7,847 nucleotides of DNA from RUG11867 sp964472425 (GCA_964472425.1 CAYYLF010000069.1:1-7847), one strand, 5' to 3'; positions 1-6,634 are shown, numbered from the stretch's first letter. Notes: a model not told the origin generated them from the sequence alone. A program made the numbers and translations.

Positions 1-1
1 G

Positions 2-232
2 CTAGTGTTCGGACTCGTGAGTGGGAATGGATTTTTAGTAGTTTTGAAAACTTTTTTTGCGGGAGATTTTTCTGTACAAACAATCTTATTTGGAGTTTAT
101 ATGGCACTCGTATCGAGTTCTATCGTGCTTGCTGGATATTGCGATTTTGAAAAAGCTCTTTCTAACGTGGATTTACATCGGGATGTGAAGAAGTTGTACA
201 AAAGGTATAAAAGAATCCCGAATAAAAAATAA
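2..232 (+). CDS. C-terminal part of a small membrane protein of unknown function (5' end outside window)
   Basis: The reading frame is open from the left edge and ends at TAA 230-232. A GTG at position 5 could be a start but has no visible ribosome binding site, so I read this as the 3' end of a gene beginning upstream. The visible 76 residues hold one clear hydrophobic segment (from about TILFGVYMALV to SIVLAGY, nucleotides roughly 83-140), possibly preceded by a second short one (GFLVVLKTFF). A basic, Lys/Arg/Tyr-rich tail follows (DVKKLYKRYKRIPNKK), as expected for a cytoplasmic end under the positive-inside rule. No catalytic or binding motif is recognisable. A hairpin terminator follows within about 10 bases, so it is the last gene of its transcript. 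Function is unknown. Confidence 0.6.
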   Translation, partial: LVFGLVSGNGFLVVLKTFFAGDFSVQTILFGVYMALVSSSIVLAGYCDFEKALSNVDLHRDVKKLYKRYKRIPNKK

Positions 233-242
233 TTGAGCAAAT

Positions 243-280
243 AATCGCCATTCTGTTGGGCGATTTCGTTTTTGTTTTGA
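243..280 (+). terminator. Rho-independent terminator of the first gene
   Basis: A 7-bp perfect stem AATCGCC (243-249) / GGCGATT (259-265) with a 9-base loop is followed by a T-rich tail (TCGTTTTTGTTTT). It lies 10 bases after the stop codon at 230-232. It separates the first gene from the promoter at 293-298. Confidence 0.75.
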
Positions 281-289
281 TGTGTTTTG

Positions 290-298
290 TGTTATAAT
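290..298 (+). promoter_or_regulatory. Extended -10 promoter of the DUF2238-like gene
   Basis: TATAAT at 293-298 is a perfect -10 hexamer and is preceded by TGT (290-292), giving the TGn extended -10 form. No good -35 sits 16-18 bases upstream, where the terminator's T-tract lies; extended -10 promoters can work without one. The predicted transcript would start near 305, leaving a leader of about 18 bases. Confidence 0.6.
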
Positions 299-310
299 AA
301 CTTCAAGTTA

Positions 311-316
311 GAGGAG
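311..316 (+). promoter_or_regulatory. Ribosome binding site that sets the start at 323
   Basis: GAGGAG lies 6 bases before ATG 323. The same frame could be opened at a TTG at 287, but that codon overlaps the promoter's -10 region and has no binding site. ATG 323 is therefore the start. Another ATG at 318 is in a different frame. Confidence 0.75.
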
Positions 317-322
317 CATGTT

Positions 323-1153
323 ATGGGCAGTAAAAGAAAGAAATTTCATAAGGAGTTAAGAAGAATAGGTAAAGAGAGCAAAAGAAGTTCTATCGCGGTC
401 TATTTTACCTTGCGGGTTTTGGTCATTTTGTGTATGATACTTGAATTTATTAGAGGCGATATCAACAACGCATTTTTGTGTCTTTTATCTTTGGTGTTGT
501 TCATGATGCCTTTCTTTATCGAACACAGATTCAAAATCGAGTTGCCAAATACGCTCGAAATTATCATCATGTTGTTCATATTTTCAGCGGAAATCTTGGG
601 TGAAATAAACAATTTCTATGGAATAATTCCTTATTTTGATACGATTCTTCACACATTGAACGGCTTTTTGGCTGCCGGGGTCGGATTCGCTTTGTTCGAT
701 TTGCTCAACAACAACGTCCAGAGTGTAAATCTATCTCCGCTTTTCTTGTCGATAGTCGCATTCTGTTTTTCGATGACCATCGGGATACTTTGGGAGTTTT
801 TTGAGTATGGAGCGGATAAGTATTTTAAAACCGACATGCAAAAAGACAGAATCGTGACGAGTATCAGCTCGGTGTTATTGAACGAGGAAGGAAAAAACGT
901 TGCGGTCAAATATGACGGAATCGAATACACTTTGATTTATACAGAAGGCAAGAACGGAGAAGTTATCGAAACTAGAATAGATGGTGGGTATTTGGATATC
1001 GGTCTCAATGATACGATGAAAGATTTGTTCGTCAATTTTGTCGGTGCTGTGTTTTTCAGTGTCTTCGGATATTTGTACATATTGAATAGAGAGAGGTTCG
1101 GATTCGTGAATCATTTTATACCACTCAGAAAAGAGCAAAGACTGGTATCGTAG
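323..1153 (+). CDS. Polytopic membrane protein, DUF2238/YjdF-like
   Basis: The product is 276 residues. It has a very basic N-terminal tail (residues 1-24, rich in Lys/Arg) and about six hydrophobic segments near residues 25-44, 50-66, 77-96, 112-128, 138-157 and 236-254. Conserved-looking polar motifs sit in or beside the membrane: D106-x3-H110 followed by NGF, W157-E158-x2-E161, and D230-T-M-K-D234-x3-N238-x2-GA. This D..H / WE..E / D...D...N pattern is what I associate with the DUF2238 (YjdF) group of integral membrane proteins, whose biochemical role is not established. Between the fifth and sixth segments is a soluble stretch of about 70 residues (162-230), acidic and beta-prone (for example VAVKYDGIEYTLIYTEG), longer than a simple loop. 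The gene has its own promoter and is followed by 173 bases without a gene, so it is probably a single transcription unit. The family call is from memory of motifs only; membrane location is secure. Confidence 0.7.
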   Translation: MGSKRKKFHKELRRIGKESKRSSIAVYFTLRVLVILCMILEFIRGDINNAFLCLLSLVLFMMPFFIEHRFKIELPNTLEIIIMLFIFSAEILGEINNFYGIIPYFDTILHTLNGFLAAGVGFALFDLLNNNVQSVNLSPLFLSIVAFCFSMTIGILWEFFEYGADKYFKTDMQKDRIVTSISSVLLNEEGKNVAVKYDGIEYTLIYTEGKNGEVIETRIDGGYLDIGLNDTMKDLFVNFVGAVFFSVFGYLYILNRERFGFVNHFIPLRKEQRLVS

Positions 1154-1265
1154 CATTACGTTAGACCGAGAATTGGGTAGTTCTAGGGAGTAACTTAGAG
1201 CTTTTTTCTTTGCCATAAACTTTCTTTTTTTGAACGATTTTAAAAAAAAATTGAGTCCTTAGTTC
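1154..1265. other. AT-rich intergenic stretch with no clear element
   Basis: This spacer between the membrane-protein gene and the promoter at 1266 holds T- and A-runs (CTTTTTTC near 1200-1208, a run of nine A around 1242-1250). No strong hairpin precedes the T-run; only a 4-bp AGTT/AACT pairing is visible. Termination of the upstream gene here is possible but not well supported, and no conserved RNA was recognised. Confidence 0.4.
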
Positions 1266-1294
1266 TTGATAATCGCACTTGCCTATGGTATACT
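1266..1294 (+). promoter_or_regulatory. SigA-type promoter of the giant surface-protein gene
   Basis: TTGATA (1266-1271) and TATACT (1289-1294) are separated by exactly 17 bases. The -10 is also preceded by TGG (1286-1288), making it an extended -10. This is the strongest promoter in the window by consensus. Transcription would begin near 1301. GAGGGAG (1311-1317) gives a ribosome binding site 9 bases before ATG 1327, so the leader is only about 26 bases, with no room for a riboswitch. Confidence 0.8.
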
Positions 1295-1326
1295 GTACGT
1301 ATATATAGTAGAGGGAGCATACCGTC

Positions 1327-4300
1327 ATGAAGAAGATTAATGAAGATATTAAAAACGAAAAATTGGTCGATGCAGGACTAGAGGAATACGAAGAAGTCGA
1401 TGATATGGAATTAGAAGAACAGAACGAAGAATTAGTCAAAGAAGACGAGAAGGATAGAAAAAAGATACTTTTCATAATCTTGATTATTTTATTGTTGCTC
1501 ATAATCATGTTCGTCATGATGTCATTTTCTATATTCAATAGGGATGTTTGTACCTTGAATTGCGATATGGATAATGATGGAGTGATAGATACAAATGTCG
1601 ATGTGGACGGCGATGGTAAGTGTGACATCAATTGTTTGATGACCGACGAGAATGGAAACCAATATCTCATCAATATCGATTATAACAACGATCGTGTGGC
1701 AAGATGGAATTTGGATACCGATGGAGATGGTAAACCAGATGTGAACAAAGTCGACAAGGATGTCGATGGGGATGGTGAATGCGATTTCAATTGCGACACC
1801 GACGGGGATATGAGGCCGGATACGAATTTGGATTTCGACAATACTAATCATTGCGATTTGAATTGCGATACCGACAAAGATGGTAAATGTGATCTTAACT
1901 GTGACACCGATGGAGATGGCAAGTGCGACTTGAATTGTGATACCAATGGGGACGGCAAGTGCGACCTCAATTGCGATACCAATGGGGACGGCAAGTGCGA
2001 CCTCAATTGCGATACCAATGGAGATGGTAAGTGCGACCTCAATTGTGACACGAATAACGATGGTAAGTGCGACCTCAATTGTGACACGAATAACGATGGT
2101 AAGTGCGACCTCAATTGCGATACCAACAAAGACGGTAAATGCGATATAAATTGCGATACTAATGGAGATGGCAAATGCGATTTGAACTGTGATACCGACG
2201 GGGACGGTCGATGCGATTTGAATTGCGATACGAATAAAGATGGCAAATGTGATATGAATTGCGATACCGACGGAGATGGTAAATGCGATTTGAATTGCGA
2301 TACTGATGGTGATGGAATTTGCGATTATAAATGCGATAAGAACGGCGACGGAGTGTGCGACACGAAGTGTGACCCTAAAGATTGCCCTTTGAATTGTGAC
2401 GATAACGGGGACGGCAAATGCGACCGAAATTGTGACGACAACGGAGATGGCAAGTGTGACCGAAATTGTGACGACAATAAAGACGGAATTTGTGACCGGA
2501 ATTGTGATACGAATAATGATGGCAAATGCGACCGAAATTGTGATGACGACGGCGATGGTAAATGCGATCGAAACTGCGATACGAACAATGACGGCAAATG
2601 TGACCGAAATTGTGATGACAATGGCGACGGAATGTGCGATCGAAACTGTGATGATAACAACGACGGCAAGTGCGATCGAAATTGCGATTCAGACGGAGAT
2701 GGCAAATGCGATTTGAATTGTGACGACAATGGAGACAAAGTGTGCGACCGAAATTGTGATGACAATGGCGATGGCAAATGCGACCGGAATTGTGATGATA
2801 ACAAGGATGGAATTTGCGACCGGAATTGTGACGACAACGGTGACCGCGAATGTGACCGAAACTGTGACGATAACAACGATGGCAAGTGCGATCGAAATTG
2901 CGATCCAGACGGAGATGGCAAATGCGATTTGAATTGTGACGACGACGGCGACAAAAAATGCGACCGGAATTGTGATGACAACGGGGATGGTAAATGCGAC
3001 CGAAATTGTGATACGAATGGTGATGGCGAATGCGATTTAAATTGCGACGACGACGGCGATAAGAAATGCGATCGAAATTGTGATACCGATGGAGATGGCA
3101 AGTGCGATTTGAACTGTGACGATAACAACGACGGCAAGTGCGATCGAAATTGCGACGACGACGGCGACGGAAAATGCGACCGGAATTGTGACGACAACGG
3201 GGACGGTAAATGTGACCGCGAATGTGATTTAAATGGTGACGGCAAATGCGATACGAATTGCGACACCGATGGCGATGGTAAGTGCGATTACAATTGCGAT
3301 ACCGATGGCGATGGCAAGTGCGATTTGAATTGTGATATCAACGGTGATGGCAAGTGCGATTACAATTGCGATACCGATGGCGATGGTAAGTGCGATTACA
3401 ATTGCGATACCGATGGAGACGGCAAATGCGATTACAATTGCGACGACGACGGAGACAAGGAATGTGACCGAAACTGCGACGACAACGGGGACGGCATCTG
3501 TGACCGAAACTGCGACGACAATAAAGATGGCGAATGTGACCGGAACTGCGACGACGATGGAGATGGCGAATGCGACCGAAATTGTGACGACAATGACGAT
3601 GGCAAATGCGACCGAAACTGCGACGACGACGGAGACGGTGAATGTGACCGGAATTGTGATGACAACGGGGACGGTAAATGCGACCGAAACTGCGATGACA
3701 ATAAAGACGGAATCTGCGACCGTAACTGTGATACCGATGGAGACGGCGAATGCGACAAAAATTGTGATGATGACGACGATGGTAAATGCGACCGAAACTG
3801 TGATACGAACGGCGATGGAATTTGCGATTACAACTGTGACGACAATAAAGATGGCGAATGTGACCGGAACTGCGACGATGACGGGGACGGCAAGTGCGAC
3901 CGGAACTGCGACACCAATGGCGATGGCAAATGCGATTTGAACTGTGACACCGACGGAGACGGAGATTGCGATTACAACTGTGACGACAATGATGACGGCG
4001 AGTGTGATAGAGAATGTCACGATGAGGCCGGCAAATGTAAATTGAATTGTGACACTGATGGAGACGGCAAATGTGACTTCAATTGCGATACCGACGGAGA
4101 CGGCAAGTGCGATGTCAATTGTGACGACGACGGAGACGGCAAATGTGATCGAAATTGCGATACCAATGGCGATGGCAAGTGTGATTATAATTGTGATACC
4201 GATGGAGACGGCAAGTGTGATTATAACTGCGACACCGATGGTGATGGTAAGTGCGATTACAATTGTGACAAAGACGGAGACGGAGATTGTGATTACAATT

Positions 4301-6564
4301 GCGACGATGATAAAGATGGTAAATGCGATCGAAATTGTGATGATGATGGCGATGGCGTCTGTGATCGAAATTGCGACATCGACAATGATGGCGAGTGCGA
4401 TTACAATTGTGATGACGATAAAGATGGCGAATGTGATCGAAACTGTGATACCGATGGTGATGGCGAATGCGACCTCAACTGCGACGATGACGGAGACAAG
4501 AAGTGCGACCGGAATTGTGATACCGATGGCGACGGCGAATGCGACATCAATTGTGACGATGATGGAGACAAAAAATGTGACCGGAATTGCGATACCGATG
4601 GTGATGGCGAGTGCGACATCAATTGTGACGATGATGGTGACAAAAAGTGTGACCGAAATTGTGATACCGACGGTGATGGCGAGTGCGACTTGAACTGTGA
4701 TGATGATGATGACAAAGAATGTGACCGAAATTGCGACACAAACGGAGATGGCGAATGCGACATCAATTGTGATGATGATAAGGATGGTAAATGCGATCGA
4801 AATTGTGATATCGACGGAGATGGCGAATGCGATTTGAATTGTGATTTGAACGGAGATAAAAAGTGTGACTTGAACTGTGACACGGATGGAGACGGCGAAT
4901 GCGATTTGAATTGTGATGACAACAAAGACGGTAAATGCGATCGAAACTGCGATACCGATGGTGATGGCGATTGTGACCTCAACTGCGACGATGACGGAGA
5001 CAAAAAATGTGACCGGAATTGTGACGACGACGGGGACGGTGAATGTGACCGAAATTGCGACACCGACGGGGACAAAAAGTGTGACTTGAATTGTGACCCA
5101 GACGGAGATGGCGATTGTGATTACAATTGTGATACCGACGGAGACGGCGAGTGCGACCTCAACTGCGACGATGACGATGACGGTGAATGTGATCGAAATT
5201 GTGATACCGACGGGGACGGTGTGTGCGACGTCAATTGCGACGACAACAAAGACGGTAAATGTGACCGAAACTGTGATACCGACGGTGATGGTAAATGCGA
5301 TTACAACTGCGATACCGATGGAGACGGCAAGTGCGATTACAACTGCGATACCGATGGTGATGGCGATTGTGATTACAACTGTGATGACAACAACGATGGC
5401 AAGTGTGACCGAAATTGCGACACCGATGGTGATGGCGAGTGCGATTACAATTGCGACACCGATGGTGATGGTAAATGCGATTTGAACTGTGATGACGACG
5501 GAGACGGAAAGTGCGATCGAAACTGCGATACCAATGACGATGGCAAATGTGATTTGAACTGCGACCCAGATGGCGATGGCGATTGTGACTACAATTGCGA
5601 TAAAGATGACGATGGAGTATGCGATTGGAATTGTGACAAAGACGGTGACGGAGTGTGCGATTGGAATTGTGATACCGATGATGATGGTGAGTGCGATTAC
5701 AATTGTGACAAAGACGATGATGGAATTTGTGATTACAATTGCGATACCAATGGAGACGGCAAGTGCGATTTGAACTGCGATACCGATGGAGACGGCGAAT
5801 GTGACCTCAACTGCGATACCGACAAAGATGGAATCTGCGATACGGACTGTGACACCGATGGTGATGGTGAATGCGACATCAATTGTATTCATGCCAAATT
5901 CAACGCCAACTTGAAATCGCTCGAAATCGAAGGATTCACATTGACACCTGAGTTCGATCCATCGAAGACGGAATATTCTGTGAATATACCTTATGAGACG
6001 AAGATCGTCACTGTCAAAGGTGAGACGGAGAATCCGAAAGCGTCTATCGAGGGAACTGGAAATAGAAGTATATCTGGTGAGAATCCGACGATAACTGTCA
6101 CGGTTACTGCTCCAGATGGAACGAAGAAAGAATACGTGATAACTGTCAATAGGGAAGACCCACCAAGCTACTTCTTGACAGTCGACTTCCACAAGACGAT
6201 AGTCGAACCGGCAATATTGCCTGGTTATGAAGGTACCCATTCGTTTACAGTGAAGAATACTTCAAGTTATACATTAGTTTATATCATCAGTCTAAAAGAT
6301 GTGGTCAATACTTTCGTAAGCGACAACATGCAGTATAGCATCGTAAAAGATGGCACGACTACAGTTAAAGATTGGACACCTGTTCCTAGAAGTTCCGGAG
6401 CTGTGACGGAAGAAATCGTCATAGGTCCAGGTGAATCTGCCAAATTCGATATGAACTACAGATTCGTAGAAACTGGTGCTCCTCAAGATGAAGATGTAGC
6501 TAAGACTTTCTCAGCGTATGTAGACGTCACTTTCGACGAAGCACAAGCGATGGGAAATAGATAG
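1327..6564 (+). CDS. Giant Cys/Asp-rich repeat surface protein with cadherin-like and C-terminal beta domains
   Basis: The product is 1745 residues. Residues 1-46 form an acidic, lysine-containing cytoplasmic tail ending in KDRKK. Residues 47-70 are one membrane segment, so the protein is probably anchored N-in with the rest outside; no LPxTG motif or C-terminal anchor is seen. Residues 71-178 hold degenerate repeats and a non-repeat insert (about 104-128). Residues 179-1518 are 112 tandem units of the form NCDxDxDGxCDx, each containing a DxDxDG loop like those of EF-hands, dockerins and thrombospondin type 3 repeats. Residues about 1526-1611 match the cadherin-like beta-sandwich pattern (NLKSLEIEG, FDPSKTEYSVNI, TVTAPDGTKKEYVITVNR). 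Residues about 1614-1745 form a beta-rich domain (TVKNTSSYTLVYIISLKDVVN, VIGPGESAKF) resembling exported proteins found near SipW peptidases. I infer a calcium-dependent extracellular stalk presenting the two C-terminal domains. All 232 cysteines lie between residues 75 and 1520. The start is ATG 1327, behind GAGGGAG. Adhesion or matrix roles are guesses. Confidence 0.9.
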   Translation: MKKINEDIKNEKLVDAGLEEYEEVDDMELEEQNEELVKEDEKDRKKILFIILIILLLLIIMFVMMSFSIFNRDVCTLNCDMDNDGVIDTNVDVDGDGKCDINCLMTDENGNQYLINIDYNNDRVARWNLDTDGDGKPDVNKVDKDVDGDGECDFNCDTDGDMRPDTNLDFDNTNHCDLNCDTDKDGKCDLNCDTDGDGKCDLNCDTNGDGKCDLNCDTNGDGKCDLNCDTNGDGKCDLNCDTNNDGKCDLNCDTNNDGKCDLNCDTNKDGKCDINCDTNGDGKCDLNCDTDGDGRCDLNCDTNKDGKCDMNCDTDGDGKCDLNCDTDGDGICDYKCDKNGDGVCDTKCDPKDCPLNCDDNGDGKCDRNCDDNGDGKCDRNCDDNKDGICDRNCDTNNDGKCDRNCDDDGDGKCDRNCDTNNDGKCDRNCDDNGDGMCDRNCDDNNDGKCDRNCDSDGDGKCDLNCDDNGDKVCDRNCDDNGDGKCDRNCDDNKDGICDRNCDDNGDRECDRNCDDNNDGKCDRNCDPDGDGKCDLNCDDDGDKKCDRNCDDNGDGKCDRNCDTNGDGECDLNCDDDGDKKCDRNCDTDGDGKCDLNCDDNNDGKCDRNCDDDGDGKCDRNCDDNGDGKCDRECDLNGDGKCDTNCDTDGDGKCDYNCDTDGDGKCDLNCDINGDGKCDYNCDTDGDGKCDYNCDTDGDGKCDYNCDDDGDKECDRNCDDNGDGICDRNCDDNKDGECDRNCDDDGDGECDRNCDDNDDGKCDRNCDDDGDGECDRNCDDNGDGKCDRNCDDNKDGICDRNCDTDGDGECDKNCDDDDDGKCDRNCDTNGDGICDYNCDDNKDGECDRNCDDDGDGKCDRNCDTNGDGKCDLNCDTDGDGDCDYNCDDNDDGECDRECHDEAGKCKLNCDTDGDGKCDFNCDTDGDGKCDVNCDDDGDGKCDRNCDTNGDGKCDYNCDTDGDGKCDYNCDTDGDGKCDYNCDKDGDGDCDYNCDDDKDGKCDRNCDDDGDGVCDRNCDIDNDGECDYNCDDDKDGECDRNCDTDGDGECDLNCDDDGDKKCDRNCDTDGDGECDINCDDDGDKKCDRNCDTDGDGECDINCDDDGDKKCDRNCDTDGDGECDLNCDDDDDKECDRNCDTNGDGECDINCDDDKDGKCDRNCDIDGDGECDLNCDLNGDKKCDLNCDTDGDGECDLNCDDNKDGKCDRNCDTDGDGDCDLNCDDDGDKKCDRNCDDDGDGECDRNCDTDGDKKCDLNCDPDGDGDCDYNCDTDGDGECDLNCDDDDDGECDRNCDTDGDGVCDVNCDDNKDGKCDRNCDTDGDGKCDYNCDTDGDGKCDYNCDTDGDGDCDYNCDDNNDGKCDRNCDTDGDGECDYNCDTDGDGKCDLNCDDDGDGKCDRNCDTNDDGKCDLNCDPDGDGDCDYNCDKDDDGVCDWNCDKDGDGVCDWNCDTDDDGECDYNCDKDDDGICDYNCDTNGDGKCDLNCDTDGDGECDLNCDTDKDGICDTDCDTDGDGECDINCIHAKFNANLKSLEIEGFTLTPEFDPSKTEYSVNIPYETKIVTVKGETENPKASIEGTGNRSISGENPTITVTVTAPDGTKKEYVITVNREDPPSYFLTVDFHKTIVEPAILPGYEGTHSFTVKNTSSYTLVYIISLKDVVNTFVSDNMQYSIVKDGTTTVKDWTPVPRSSGAVTEEIVIGPGESAKFDMNYRFVETGAPQDEDVAKTFSAYVDVTFDEAQAMGNR
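2644..3003 (+). repeat. Segmental duplication inside the array, six-unit (216-bp) offset
   Basis: Units 23-26 (2644-2787) and units 29-32 (2860-3003) are copies. Units 23 and 29 encode the same residues and differ at 2 of 36 bases. Units 24 and 30 differ at 1 base, which changes Ser to Pro at position 4. Units 25/31 and 26/32 differ at about 7 and 4 bases. This indicates growth by copying blocks of several units, not only single ones. Confidence 0.7.
4441..4800 (+). repeat. Alternating two-unit (72-bp) higher-order repeat
   Basis: Units 73-82 alternate strictly between a Thr4 unit ending in a hydrophobic residue and an Asp4 unit ending in Arg, five times in a row. Four of the five Asp4 units (74, 76, 78, 80) also carry Lys in place of Gly at position 8. 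The 72-bp pairs 75/76 and 77/78 match closely at the DNA level. Confidence 0.75.
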
Positions 6565-6566
6565 AC

Positions 6567-6600
6567 AAAATGAGTGTAAGTTTTACACTCTTTTGTTTTG
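6567..6600 (+). terminator. Rho-independent terminator of the giant gene
   Basis: A perfect 8-bp stem GAGTGTAA (6572-6579) / TTACACTC (6583-6590) with a GTT loop is followed by TTTTGTTTTG. The A-run before the stem (6567-6570) can extend the pairing into the T-tract with one bulged T. It starts right after the TAG at 6562-6564. Confidence 0.88.
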
Positions 6601-6605
6601 CATGT

Positions 6606-6634
6606 TTGCATTTGAGGTTGCGATTCATTATAAT
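6606..6634 (+). promoter_or_regulatory. Promoter of the signal peptidase gene
   Basis: TTGCAT (6606-6611) and a perfect TATAAT (6629-6634) are separated by 17 bases. It lies just downstream of the giant gene's terminator, so the peptidase can be transcribed independently. The expected start is near 6641, about 20 bases before the ATG. Confidence 0.72.

Larger units (their letters stand above)
1861..5880 (+). repeat. In-frame tandem array of 112 units, 36-bp period (12 residues)
   Basis: Counted from the translation, 110 units are exactly 36 bp. Unit 15 (2365-2391) is 27 bp and unit 61 (4012-4044) is 33 bp. The consensus is N1-C2-D3-[T/D]4-[D/N]5-G6-D7-G8-K9-C10-D11-x12, where x12 is mainly L, Y or R. 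The arithmetic closes: unit 1 begins at Asn179 and unit 112 ends at residue 1518, just before Asn1519-Cys1520. Units 1-14 contain no Asp4/Arg12 units. Units 16-60 contain 29 of them, and units 62-112 contain 16. Synonymous codons (TGC/TGT, GAC/GAT) vary freely between most units. GC content is visibly higher than in the flanking genes. All length changes are multiples of three, so the frame is preserved. Confidence 0.95.

Noticed and set aside
287..322. TTG at 287 as a longer start of the DUF2238-like gene
   Set aside because: It overlaps the promoter region upstream of the expected transcription start, and GAGGAG at 311-316 points to ATG 323.
1152..1208. Terminator after the DUF2238-like gene before the T-run at about 1202
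   Set aside because: Only a 4-bp AGTT/AACT stem can be drawn and it is not directly next to the T-run; too weak to annotate.
1161..1673. Minus-strand 170-codon frame covering the intergenic region and the start of the giant gene
   Set aside because: Ser/Ile-rich low-complexity shadow, antisense to the acidic tail and membrane segment, with no recognisable domain or translation signals.
1848..5075. Several minus-strand frames rich in Ser/His/Pro/Leu/Arg (SHLPSPLVSQFR-type repeats) and plus-strand frames rich in Thr/Ala/Met
   Set aside because: These are the other phase shadows of the same tandem repeat; none has a ribosome binding site or any non-repeat domain.
1861..5880. Possible CRISPR array, because of the regular 36-bp period
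   Set aside because: There are no unique spacers between constant repeats; the whole period is coding, in frame, and varies mainly at synonymous positions.
3229..6240. A 1003-codon open frame on the minus strand across the repeat array, with Ile/Val/Ala-rich pseudo-repeats
   Set aside because: It is a by-product of the 36-bp coding period: codons for Asp, Asn, Cys and Gly read backwards in this frame give Val, Ile, Ala and few stops. It has no start signals of its own, and the plus-strand frame has the promoter, ribosome site, domains and terminator.
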